Below the pieces are notes generated by a model, which was not told the DNA's origin, did not search any database, and saw nothing but the letters and a program-made list of their open reading frames with translations. From assembly GCA_027579435.1 (NCBI GenBank), contig JANBPK010001345.1, positions 1-21,990 on the forward strand: a DNA stretch of 21,990 nt, read 5' to 3'. Each line of letters opens with the position of its first letter. The first letter of the stretch is position 1. Below, in pieces: positions 1 through 9,360 of this stretch. Made by a program: the position numbers and the translations under genes. Origin of the DNA: Candolleomyces eurysporus. Its lineage: Eukaryota > Basidiomycota > Agaricomycetes > Agaricales > Psathyrellaceae.

Positions 1-136
1 ATCATACCAATAGCACTCAGAGGAAGCAAATTGGCAGTAATTATGACCTGACACATGCACTCTACACTCACAAAGCCCCATTGCCCAGACAAAGATGCAG
101 TNGGTTGTCACAATGTTCTGTCAAAAAAGCTGACAT

Positions 137-478
137 GTGCACCATGCACCTGAACTATTGTGCTTGGGGATTGATGATACACAAGTGAATGTAAATGTCC
201 AGCTAAGCTTACCTGCAGCAGATGATACCTCAGACCATTTTTACCAGCTTAGAGGCTTAGTATATGGTGGTGACTTTCATTTTACTTCAAGGTATATTGA
301 CATATCTGGACAAGTCTGGTATGCAGATGGAATGACAAATGGGCAAAAATGCATTTTTGAAAGGACAATAGTTGCAAGTGACAATACTCAATGGTTGAAA
401 TCTTGCAAAGGAAAAAGGCTCCTGTATGCAATCTATGAAAACAGGACCTGGCATAGTAGACATCAAGCAGATCTTTAG
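137..478 (+). pseudogene. C-terminal fragment of a multicopy Agaricomycete protein, possibly USP-like
   Basis: An open frame of 113 codons contains a stretch YQLRGLVYGGDFHFTSR followed by GQVWYADGMTNG and ends near LLYAIYE. From memory, this block (LRG-x-Y, HFT-R, WYxDG, then a terminal AIY) closes many repetitive, otherwise uncharacterised proteins in mushroom genomes. Its spacing loosely recalls the C-terminal catalytic-histidine region of ubiquitin-specific proteases, but that link is inference only. No N-terminal catalytic part is visible in the bases to the left, and the frame closes soon after the motif, so this is best read as a remnant or the last exon of a gene running in from beyond the left edge. 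It lies in CpG-poor DNA, as repeat-associated genes in these fungi often do. Base 102 is an N. Recognition of the family is from memory and moderate; the functional reading is weak. Confidence 0.4.
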
Positions 479-1640
479 GTTTAATTGTAAACCCTCGTAT
501 TGCTGCGTGCAGTGGCGGCCCTCAAAACAAGTGATACTATTGATGGCATTCCTGTTGCCAACCTGCCCATGTGCCATGCACTGACTGTGGCTATGCTGTC
601 CCCAGCCAGTGCTTGAGGTCTGAACAATGACACAGCAGGACCGCTGCGGTGATTCCAGCTGTGGAATGGTGAGCACATCATGTTAGACAGACTCTCTATA
701 ATCTCTTTGTTTTTAACATGATTTTGATGGAGTCATGGCCAATACACTGTCCAATGTCTGCAAGATGGAATCTCTTTGTAATCCTGTGGGAATCAAGGCA
801 GCACCAGCGTCACATCAGTTTTTCCAGGGACATGTATTCTGTGGACAAAGACAAAGAATATGGGACTGAAAGGCACATTTGAGATATATGGAGGAAAAAT
901 AGACCTATGTTTCATGTCTTTGGCCAATGACTACATAGAAGTGGAATCTAGGTGAAAGAGGGTCTGTCTGCCAAAATGCAAACACAATGACAAACATGGA
1001 ATCACCCAAGCAGTTCTGCAGCATGAAACAGGGTGCCAGCTGGGCCATACATCTTTGGCCATCAATGGCATTGAGCTGGGCCCAGGTCACCATCAATGAT
1101 GGGCTAATTTCTGCCCTGCTTGACTGTATATTATGTTCACTGCTGCTGAATGCCCTGTTTCCTCAAAGACTGAATTGTGTGCAAAATTTTGAATATGGGC
1201 AAGGATTCTGTCAGTAAACAAACTCAATCCCATCTATAAAAATTGTGTGTTGATTTGCGGGAACATTTAGCCCCTGACCTTATAAACCTTTGCCCATAGT
1301 GAGAAGAATAGCTGTCATTTGAGCAACTGCTGCAGAGTCTCAGGAGGTATAAGTAGGTCCAGTTGTTTGTATTTTTCATTAAGGAGTGGTGTGGTGTGGG
1401 CTATGTAGAACTATAGGGGTCATCAAACCGTCTCAAATCAAGGGTCCATACAACTTAATTCATGTGTCTGTCCATCCATCCAATTGTTTTTGTGTGCCTG
1501 GAGGGCTAGTCTATAATGGATTTAAACAATAAATCATTGCAGAGAAACTGCCATACATAGCAACTGAATACCTGTATCATTAGTAGATGTAAAGAACATA
1601 CAGGAAAAGCAAGGGAATAGAATATTATACAAAGGACATC
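479..1640. other. Gene-poor, CpG-depleted flank
   Basis: I see no convincing gene here: only short overlapping frames without recognisable motifs or consistent splice sites. CpG dinucleotides are few while TpG and CpA are common, suggesting old methylated repeat DNA. No terminal inverted repeats, LTRs or target-site duplications were recognised by eye. Confidence 0.5.
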
Positions 1641-1882
1641 ATAAACAAAAAAATAGCACAGAAAGTGAGCAGAAGAGCAATCATATAGCAGATGGAAGTT
1701 TGCTGACATGGAGGGTTAAGTAGAAATTTAAAGACAGTAAGTTGCAACACAAATTGTGATCGGTGTGGGAACATTTACAGCAACTATAGGCCAAGGCTGA
1801 AATGTTGAATGGCCACTAGAAGGAAATTGTTGACACCTTAGGGGGCTGAATAGGGCAAAACAGAGAGAGAAAATGGGAGTAC

Positions 1883-4800
1883 TTACTTGAACCAGTCAGC
1901 ACCATGATACACCGCATTGGTGAGCTCAACTTTTGTGACCTTGGCATTTCCAATAATATGGCAAACTCCAGGTAGGAAGAGGCCTTCCCGGGAGTGGGGT
2001 GGAATCCAAAGTAGAAGATTGCCTGAGGGGTTTTGGATCCAACCATCATTATTCAGTACCAGAGCTGTAATAGGATAGTTATGTAAAAATGGAGGGTCTG
2101 TAAAAAATGGGGTGAATCACACATTGAGATGAGAGGAAAAATGGATGCTGTACCTTGGTATGCCAATTGTCCATGGCAAGGATTCCACAATTTAATGGCT
2201 CTGTCATGTGAGCCTGAGACAATGTACTTGCCATCAGGAGAGAAGGCAACAGATGTGACTGAGCCAATATGCCCTGTTATTGGCTCCAAGGCTGACTGTC
2301 CTGTTTGAGCATCCCACAGCCTGATGGTCCTGTCATCTGAGCCTGAGACAATGTACTTGCCATCAGGAGAGAAGGCAACAGATGTGACCGAGTAAGTATG
2401 CCCTTCTATTGGCTCCAAGGCTGGCTGTCCTGTTTGAGCATCCCACAGCCTGATGGTCTTGTCATCTGAGCCTGAGACAATGTACTTGCCATCAGGAGAG
2501 AAGGCAACAGATCTGACCAAGTGAGTATGCCCTTTTATTGGCTTCAAGGCTGGCTGTCCTGTCTGGGCATTCCACAGCTGAATGGTGCCATCCTCCATGG
2601 CTGAGACTATGTATTTGCCCTCTGGAGAGAATGCCACAGTCAATGGAACAGTTTGGGTAGATAGCTTCCAAATCTCCTGTCTATGAACCAAATTGTGGTG
2701 AATAATAGGAACTGAAAGAAATCCCAGAAGTGCCTGTATTGGTTGATCCGTTGCAGCATAGAATGGTAGTGCTGAGAGATATAAATGGGGAGCACTGTGG
2801 CTGATTGCTGGATAAAAATTGTGCACAAAATCTCCAATGTTGTTCAGCAATGACCCCAGCTCAGTTGAGATCAATTCCTGTATACTCTGTTAGTTTTGGT
2901 GCTACAATTCTGTTTATTTTGCATTTACCTTGGATATTGCCCAGAGTGTATTGTAAGCATATTTGACATTTTTCAACACACTCAGTGCTTCAACCCAATA
3001 CAAGATCTTCTGTGTTTTCACAAATTCCAGCATTTGCTTCTGAAGAGGCTCAGGGACTCCTGCTTTAAGAACATGATTACCCCATGCTGTGCATGCATAA
3101 GCCAGTTCAGATGCAAGTTCCAAGGGGTCAGGTTGGTTTTCATTGCTCTGATACGAATTTTTGGCTCCTGAAATCCCAAAGCATAGCATGGAGTTCATGA
3201 GAGCAAAGCATGCTTCAGCTGTTGCAGAATGGGCAGCAGCTCTGTCAACTGCCCATTTTTTGCCCTGATGCTTTTCTGATGTCAGGTGGTCAACAAAAGA
3301 TGCATGAAAAATTGAGATAAGAGCATTATCAAGGCCCTCATCTGGAAATTGCACAACAGAATGAAGGGATTTGAAAGCTTCTCGGATTGCCAAGGTATTT
3401 GTGCTGAGCAACTTGGCATAGTCATTCACTGAGACAGGCCTTTGAGCTGTGACAAGCAGCAACAGACAGGAGTGTATCATATCTGCCTCTTTCTGCTCCA
3501 GATCTTCAAATGCTTCATCCAGGATTTTGTTGTACAAGCTTTCAATGCCAGCAAGCTGGACATTTGGAGAGGGTTTATCTAGTTCCTTTGGAGGGGGTTT
3601 GCCTAGTTCCTGAAACCGATCCAGGCTATTCCCTGAGCATGTTGCAACATATGTGACTATGGTGGCTGCAATGATAAACAGTGTTCCAGAGGCATCAGCA
3701 ATAGCTTGAATCTCTGGAGGTGGCCAGTTTGACTTTTCCTGATAGTAGTTATACACCCTTGAGATGCATTTGAACTGGCTATGCAGGTAAAGCAGGATAT
3801 CAGCCTTGACAATGTTAGCTTCAATGTCATGGAGGCGAAGCCACCCATGGTGGGTAGATGTTCCAAAGGACTCCCGAAGAGAGATCTCGGGACGGCTAGT
3901 AAGGAAGAACTTGAGTGGGATGGTTGGTTTCTGCGACAGTATTGCCGCAATGAAAAGCCTGACAGCATCCTTGTTCTCGCACTCGTCAAGGGCATCTATA
4001 CCAAGTACAAGGAGTTCATCAGCTGCAAAGGTCCTCTCAGCAGGCTGGAGAATGAGCCTTGTGTACTGCTCATTCAAATCCATCTTTGTTGGATTTCTGC
4101 AGGCCCTATCAGACTCGAGAATTTTCTCAAGAGCATCGCCAAATTTAGGTCGTTCCTCTGCCAGAATCCTCGCAAGGGTGGGGATGATGAGGTACACGTT
4201 CTTCTTATTGAGTTCCTTGAGCGTGCAGAAGAAGCTCGCACCCAGAAGTCCCCGGTTGTTAAGCTGAGAGCAAAAGGTCTTCGACACAGTGGTCTTCCCT
4301 GTTCCCGCAAGCCCGCTAAGCCAGAACAAATGAGGAGAATGAAGGTCCTTTGCCCATACGAGCAACATAGCCAGCAGCGATATCCTGGATCCGGGTGTGC
4401 ATCCGGAGCCTCGTTGTGCATTGCTAAACTCGGCCCCTTCCACTCCACCTAGTTTCTCGAATGTGTCTGATTTCGTAGACTGAGTGGGGTGATCAATGAG
4501 AATCGAGTCATGTAAACTTACTGGACCTCTTCAGCGAACGGACGGCCTCTTCGATATTGAGCATGGTCCCAGTGTGATCCTCGATAACTATTTACGCCCT
4601 TGAGAAAAGGAAGCAGAAAGGCAGCGAATCAGACGTACTTTCGATTCGTTCCTTTAACCAGTCAACCCCCCTAACAATCTGAAGGGTCTGGGTCATATTA
4701 TCGATGGTCGCGTCAAACTGGACAGTTGTGAGCCAATGTCATCAGTACGAACCCGAACAGGCTCACCATTGCTATCTCGATGGCAAACCTGATCTCCTGC

Positions 4801-5411
4801 GTAAGCTTCAATACCTCTTGTTTGTCCTGGTCCGTGAGGAATGCTCGATCAACGCTTGATCTATTCGGATCGACCTTTTCTTGGAGTATCTTCTTTTTCT
4901 CTTCCAGAGTTCTGCTCGTTCCAGCATGCGCTCAGTACGTCGACGTTAGAGATGACCGAACTGCTCCTACCGTGACAATCCGCTGAAGCGATCCTGGACT
5001 CCTGTCTCAACATTAAGCGGACTCTTGTCTATAATTTGCGACAATGCCTCCACCCTTTTGAGGAGCGCGTCGAATTCCTCGTGGTTCTCGCCATATGCCT
5101 ACTCATAGATTAGAAAGGAGGGCCGCATCTCGTAGAGAAAGACTTGCATCAATCGTGTTGCAAATGGCCAACAGCGCCGCGGCGGTACTCTTCAATGGGG
5201 GGAACACATCCGATACGTCGACGATTCTCCGGAGGGTGGTCTTTACGCCTTCGTAAGTCTTGTTGCCAAGCCTCATTTTGGGATGCAAGGCAGGGCGAGA
5301 ACGAGGGGGAGAGGAATCGCGAGAGCCGAAACGTTCTTTGAAGAATTTCGCAGGATTTTTGAAGAGCTCCTTGGCTTCATCCCGGCGACGCGGCCTTTTC
5401 GGAGGATCCAT
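1883..5411 (-). CDS. NACHT-WD40 (NLR-like/STAND) protein, copy A, eight exons
   Basis: Predicted exons (minus strand) are 5411-5148, 5098-4971, 4911-4767, 4717-4639, 4587-4522, 4466-2929, 2877-2154 and 2097-1883. They total 3159 nt, an unbroken 1052 residues, and every junction keeps phase. The N-terminal ~227 residues are basic then helical (SDVFPPLKS, LLKRVEAL). The NACHT domain shows Walker A GLAGTGKTT (~279-287), Walker B LLVLGIDALDEC (~379-390) and FFLTSRPE (~414-421). A helical region follows, then SAPHLYLSALPF, four WD repeats (~815-972) and a closing GWIQNPSGNLLLWIPP segment typical of Agaricomycete NACHT-WD40 proteins. The family comprises STAND NTPases that oligomerise on ligand sensing and is linked in fungi to heterokaryon incompatibility and immunity; this gene's ligand is unknown. 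Oddities are a GC donor for intron 1, a 24-nt tandem duplication at 3562-3609 and only four WD repeats. The exon 6 acceptor (AAATCAG) is the least certain junction. A splice donor overlaps the stop codon, so a short extra exon is possible. Confidence 0.85.
2190..2640 (-). repeat. Tandem 129-nt WD40-coding repeats of copy A
   Basis: The WD repeats have a 43-codon period. Three consecutive units covering about 2200-2560 are almost identical, each reading VAFSPDGKYIVSGS then D(D/R)(K/R)TIRLWDAQTGQ; the N-terminal unit (VAFSPEGKYIVSAMEDGT) is more diverged. Near-identical units are the substrate for unequal crossover and gene conversion in fungal NWD genes, where they let repeat number and specificity residues change quickly. 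Copy B units are clearly less alike. Confidence 0.85.
3562..3609 (-). repeat. 24-nt tandem duplication in copy A exon 6
   Basis: Two adjacent 24-nt units (3562-3585 and 3586-3609) encode ELGKPPPK and ELDKPSPN in tandem. Copy B has a single unit, ELGKPSAN, at the corresponding place. The duplication is in frame and lengthens a linker C-terminal to the NACHT core. It explains 24 of the 25 nt by which exon 6 of copy A exceeds that of copy B. Confidence 0.9.
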
Positions 5412-5811
5412 GTCCAGTTATTCAGTGTTACAAAGTAAAATCGAAGGGGAGTGTGAGCGAGGTAGGTGGAAGTAGTGGTCAAAGAGGGCGAATGCGATGC
5501 GATGCTCCGCTCGAGATAACAGGCTCACGTGGTGATGCAGTCATGCACTGCCCCGAGCGTCTAAAATTAGCAAGTAATATTTTAGATTAGATGAGACGAA
5601 CGACAAACAACTACGCCTGCCCTTTGAATCATCAACAATGTCCACGCAATCGAAGGGCCCATATTGTTAGATGAAAGAAGAAGTAGTCGTTGAGCCAACC
5701 ACATCCGCCGTTTTCACCTGACACCACGCCGCCACACCTCCTTGTCAATGAACTCGCCGCGCCCAGTGCACATCCTTTCCTAGATTTTATGCTAAGAGAC
5801 GTTCGTTAATT
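5412..5811. other. Intergenic region upstream of NLR copy A
   Basis: No gene is supported here. The first ~75 bp next to the start codon resemble the upstream sequence of copy B and probably hold its 5' UTR and proximal promoter. The remainder is unrelated to the copy B upstream region, so distal regulatory sequence probably differs between the paralogues. No clear TATA box was identified. Confidence 0.45.
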
Positions 5812-6240
5812 GCGTGCAGAATGCTGTTAAAAATGGAAGGATGGATCGTGGACACTAAGAACAGGAGGACTATATACGAAAAGAAAATTTAGAAGACGAA
5901 GCTAGTCGAGCAAAAGAGATAGTCCAGTAAACAGTAAATAGTCCTCGAGGTAACCGGTCGTTTCCACCAAGGAAATACAGGACAAAGATGAGTTGAAGGG
6001 CTTAAACTCGACTGAGTCATAGGAAGAGAGCAGCACGACGCGAGTCGGTTGGTGGTGGAGGAAGCCAGGAAGACATCTAGACTTCTCCTCCTCAGCCAAA
6101 AGCCACTGACCGAACACCCGGAGGAACGGGGTGCACCCTACGACACTCCGAGACGCTTCCCGCCTCCCTAGCCACGCGCCTTCCATCGCCCATCCGCTCC
6201 CTCCCGAATTGAAGTAGTCCGGATCCCGGACCACGTTCCT
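5812..6240. repeat. Head-to-tail diverged duplication, unit 1
   Basis: This unit matches the adjacent unit at 6241-6774 in the same orientation at several collinear landmarks. These are GTGCAGAATGCTGTTAAAAATG versus a similar start at 6242, CACCAAGGAAATACA at about 5965 versus 6412, and CTCCCTAGCCACGCGCCTTC at about 6165 versus 6705. The units are diverged and differ in length by about 100 bp. No protein motif is recognisable in either. Confidence 0.75.
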
Positions 6241-6774
6241 GGGTGCAAAATGTTGTAAAGAAATGGAAGGAGGGATCTACGACATAGGTACTAAACAAAA
6301 TCACGAAGAACACGAAATTATGCACGAATAGAATAGTAAGAGGGCGAAGCTGCAGGTAGTTAAGCAAATAGACAAGTCCAATAAACAGTCTTCGAGGTAG
6401 TCGGTCGTTTTCACCAAGGAAATACAAGACNAAAAAAAAATAAACCCGGAGAGAAATGAAAGGATACGAAGGAGGGCTATAAAGACGGGTTGAAGGGCTT
6501 ATAACCCGACCGAGATCGTAGGGAGAGCAGAGAAATGTTGAGAGACGCAAAGGATTACAAGAGCAGAGAAAATGTGTGTCGACTGCCTAGCAAGCAGCAC
6601 AACGCAAGTCAGTTGGTGTGAGGAAAGAAAGATATCCAGACTTACCCCTCTCCACCAAAAAGCCAGAGGCCGACACCCGATGACACTCCAGGACGCTTTC
6701 TGTCTCCCTAGCCACGCGCCTTCCATCGCCCGTCCGTTCCCTACCGAATTCAAGTAATCCGGAACACGTTCTTC
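6241..6774. repeat. Head-to-tail diverged duplication, unit 2
   Basis: This is the longer partner of unit 1. The extra length is mostly an A-rich and purine-rich insert at about 6430-6560, which includes an N at 6431. Short frames in both units are inconsistent with each other, arguing against coding function. No terminal repeats or polymerase III promoter boxes were recognised. Confidence 0.7.
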
Positions 6775-7892
6775 ACCCGTCCCGCACCGACCAAACCCAT
6801 CGCAGGTGCCACCCCTACTCCCCATGCACCTCCACTCGTCATCAACCGCACTCCTAGGCAGGCATCGTTGTGGCGAGTAACACACCCACTTGTTACGGTG
6901 ACTGTGATCGCCTTATCCAAAAGTACTACCGACGGACTCGACTCGGTGGCAGGAGGGTGGAACGCGGTGAGGTGCCTTGCAGGACACGGTGTGTGCTGTT
7001 CATGGACACTAGAGGTAGTCGTCTCCCGCACATCTTCGAGGTAGATATTTAAGCCGCCGGGTTTTCTGCGACTGGAGGGAAGGAAAGGGGAAATTAGCTA
7101 GATGCGCGGAGAATGGACAGATGTAAGAGTAAGAGGAAATGGATATGTGTAAAAAAAGGAGGGAGGATCGAAGGGACGAGCGAACGAAAAGGCGAACGCA
7201 CGATCAATCGCCCAAGCGAAAGAACATGAGAGGAAGAGAGCAAGGATAGAAAAAACCGAGCGAAGGAGTTCAGGTGTACATACCATCCTTCACCACAACA
7301 GCCGTGTTATCCTTACCAACCTCTACCAGCAGCCCTTTCGACCACATGACATTCAGTTGCCCATTCACCCACTAGGTTGCCAAACGTTGGCTGGGAGACG
7401 GTGAAAAGGGCTTGGCTAGTCCTTCATGGATCGCGAAGTGGGAGGTGGTTTCGTACTGTTTTTGCTGGTCATTGGTTTGATGAGAGCGGATCGAGCGCCG
7501 TCAGGGGCGGTAGTAAGCAAGCGATACAGCTGCAACCGCGAATGTGGGCACAAAGTACGGTGCCGACTGATCTGAGGACAGAGGAACCAGAGATATTGTC
7601 AGCCAACCATCGCAAATGCGGAGAAGGGCAAAGGACTCACCTGACTGGCACGGCTGCCGTTGTCGCAGTGGGAGAAGAAGGGGTCAGTGGCGGTGCTGAC
7701 TTTACGGCTTCAGCTTGTGCCGTTACACCGTTCCTCCCAGGCCCGAACTAGAAGACCAACCGGAGCATGCTACTCGTACACAGAATTATTTCGAACTCGG
7801 AGTGGCCGCTACCAACCCCGGGACGGCACGTCGACCACAACTGTCTGCTACATTGCCCGGATCCTGGTCTTCTTCAATCACCCACCTTCAAA
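6775..7892. other. Intergenic region with a purine-rich tract
   Basis: No gene is confidently supported. From about 7073 to 7270 the plus strand is strongly purine-biased, with runs of GGAAGGAAAGGGG and GGAGGGAGGA type. On the minus strand, 7348-7281 reads as a short frame (LLVEVGKDNTAVVVKDG) that stops soon afterwards; it could be an isolated exon or chance. A 93-codon minus-strand frame at 7031-6750 has no recognisable motif. Confidence 0.4.
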
Positions 7893-8519
7893 ATGGACCA
7901 CGACGGCACGGTCTATACCCCCTTCAGTCAGAGGCTGGGTACCAACTAAATCCCATCTCACCGCAAGCTCCTCTAACAACTGGCTCATCAATGCCCAAAT
8001 TTCCGCCTTGTATCTGTTCAAACGAGGCTCAGAACCGCTGCTGAAGATCTTCTCGCGCCGCATCGCCCGATTCGACGGCCTCCTACGAGCCGCTGGTGGA
8101 ATTTTCCATGTATTGCTTACCGATAACCCACTTGTCGGTCAAGAGTGCCTTGGAAGTCCTCATGCTCCCCACTCACGTCCGCCGTGGCGAAGTCTTGCAC
8201 TTTCCGTACCCAAGCTCCCATTCATACCCCCATCCCCGGGCCTATGGCAGGAGGAAGAACGATCTCGAGCTCACAATCTCCCGTTTGAATTCGCCGAGTG
8301 GTGTTTCTCGCACTGCAAACATGTTTCTTCAAACCAAACTTCCTGGGAAAGGCGGCACTTTTGGTGTCTGACGACCAATCGAAGTTTATGCTGGGGACCG
8401 TCGCAAAGCATGCTCTCCATATTCGCGAACTCATCCTCGACCTCCACGACCATGCTCTAACCCAATTCTCCAAGCTTCCCAGGATCTTTTCCGCCCCTAG
8501 AGAAAATAGTCGTGTATGA
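7893..8519 (+). pseudogene. Decayed F-box protein gene (basidiomycete type)
   Basis: Pieces of a typical Agaricomycete F-box protein appear in order but in different frames. The start MDHDGTVYTPFSQRLGTN is closed by a TAA where the family usually continues with a tyrosine. Next come YCLPITHLSVKSALEV and THVRRGE (about 8111-8190), which fit the F-box pattern CLP...EAP.LL..VCR. Then WRSLALSVPKL (about 8183-8220) lies in another frame, SRTANM-LQTKLPGKGG in a third, and VSDDQSKFMLGTVAKHA followed by IRELILDLHDHAL (about 8364-8460) matches the leucine-rich region after the box. At least three frame changes and a stop are needed, and no intron pattern reconciles them. F-box proteins recruit substrates to SCF ubiquitin ligases; this copy is very unlikely to be functional. 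The family call comes from the remembered pattern. Confidence 0.6.
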
Positions 8520-8993
8520 GTGGGGTTGGACGGAAGAGCGGCCTCGTGGCAATGGGACAAGGCGGATCTGCTGGGAAGGCACTGAAACCCACGAAGATGG
8601 GACATGGTCTGGGACATTCGCCTACCAATGAACCGGAAGTAAATGCGGAGACACAAGTCGTTCCTGGTTATCTCGAGCCAACGAACCCCTTCACTCGCAT
8701 CGAAGCAAAAGCCCTGATCGAAGCCACGCCCAACATCATAGCGGTAAGCTACTTTATTGCACAAGTGAGGTCAACCCCAGACTGACATGGGATTGAGATA
8801 GGCTAACGCTACGCTCCAGTATCCTAATCCTAATGAACGGCTCATAGCCGCCGGATTGAAAGAATTCACTTGGTCCAATTTCGGCATCTTGGTGAAAGAG
8901 CTGATGAGCACGTTGCCCTTCCTTCCGTTGAATCTGCTCAGTTGGATTGACAGCTTGGGCCCCAATTTCCATCAGTCACGTATGCAGTGTTAG
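8516..8993 (+). CDS. Hypothetical two-exon protein
   Basis: An ATG-initiated frame (8516-8743, 76 codons) ends at a good donor (GCG|GTAAGC). It can continue in phase from an acceptor at 8819 (CTCCAG) or at 8801 (GATAG) to a TAG at 8991-8993. With the first acceptor the exons are 228 and 174 nt, giving 133 residues. The sequence is glycine- and lysine-rich at the start (GRKSGLVAMGQGGSAGKALK). It then reads NPFTRIEAKALIEATPNIIA and, after the intron, YPNPNERLIAAGLKEFTWSN, and closes with a hydrophobic ELMSTLPFLPLNLLSWID. I do not recognise the family. The second half looks like genuine coding sequence. The start overlaps the tail of the F-box relic, so the ORF may be the surviving 3' end of a larger broken gene. 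Confidence 0.45.
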
Positions 8994-9360
8994 GCGAGGA
9001 AGGACTTTGGCTTCAGGTTCGGAGAGTTGGGTTTTGGGGTTTTAAACTTCGAGCTGTCAGGAGTTTAGACAAGGGAAAAAGAGCACTTTGACACCCGGGA
9101 CCTTGCGGCTCAATGAACCCAACAATGAGGATGCGGGAGCACTGCAAAGCGTCGAGTCCAGTCGCTGCAAGGGAACAACGAACGCCCGAGGAAGATGATA
9201 CTTCCGACGGACCTTGGACACACGAATACAAACATGCACCGACAGGAGCGTCATGTACACCTTATCGATACTAGTACGACAGCTACTATCAAGCCGCGAC
9301 TCTCGAGCGCTCTTTCTTATTGTTTTCATCTTTTCAGCTGGTCACACGGATATTGAAATG
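8994..9360. other. Intergenic region
   Basis: I see no gene, RNA or repeat. Short frames on both strands have no recognisable motifs. It probably holds the 3' end of the preceding gene and the promoter of the arrestin-like gene. Confidence 0.4.

Larger units (their letters stand above)
1640..5490 (-). repeat. Segmental duplication, copy A
   Basis: This block aligns along its length with about 16115-20390 in the same orientation, including introns, about 240 bp past the stop codon and about 75 bp upstream of the start. At the left edge, the stretch beginning near 1650 (GAGCAATCATATAGCA) matches the stretch near 16150. At the right edge, similarity fades shortly after a shared GGTGGAAGTAGT motif near 5463 and 20370. 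Beyond these points the flanks differ. Confidence 0.85.

Noticed and set aside
2190..2640. Regular ~129-bp repeats considered as a CRISPR or satellite array
   Set aside because: They encode in-frame WD40 units of a eukaryotic protein.
3781..4452. 223-codon plus-strand open frame
   Set aside because: It is antisense to the NACHT exon of copy A, whose minus-strand motifs are unambiguous. The plus frame has no recognisable domain.
6750..7031. 93-codon minus-strand frame
   Set aside because: It has no motif, no supporting splice structure, and partly overlaps the duplicated non-coding unit.
8222..8764. 180-codon minus-strand open frame
   Set aside because: It lies opposite the F-box relic and the following gene. 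Its composition (Cys, Trp, Arg, Ser) looks like a shadow frame.
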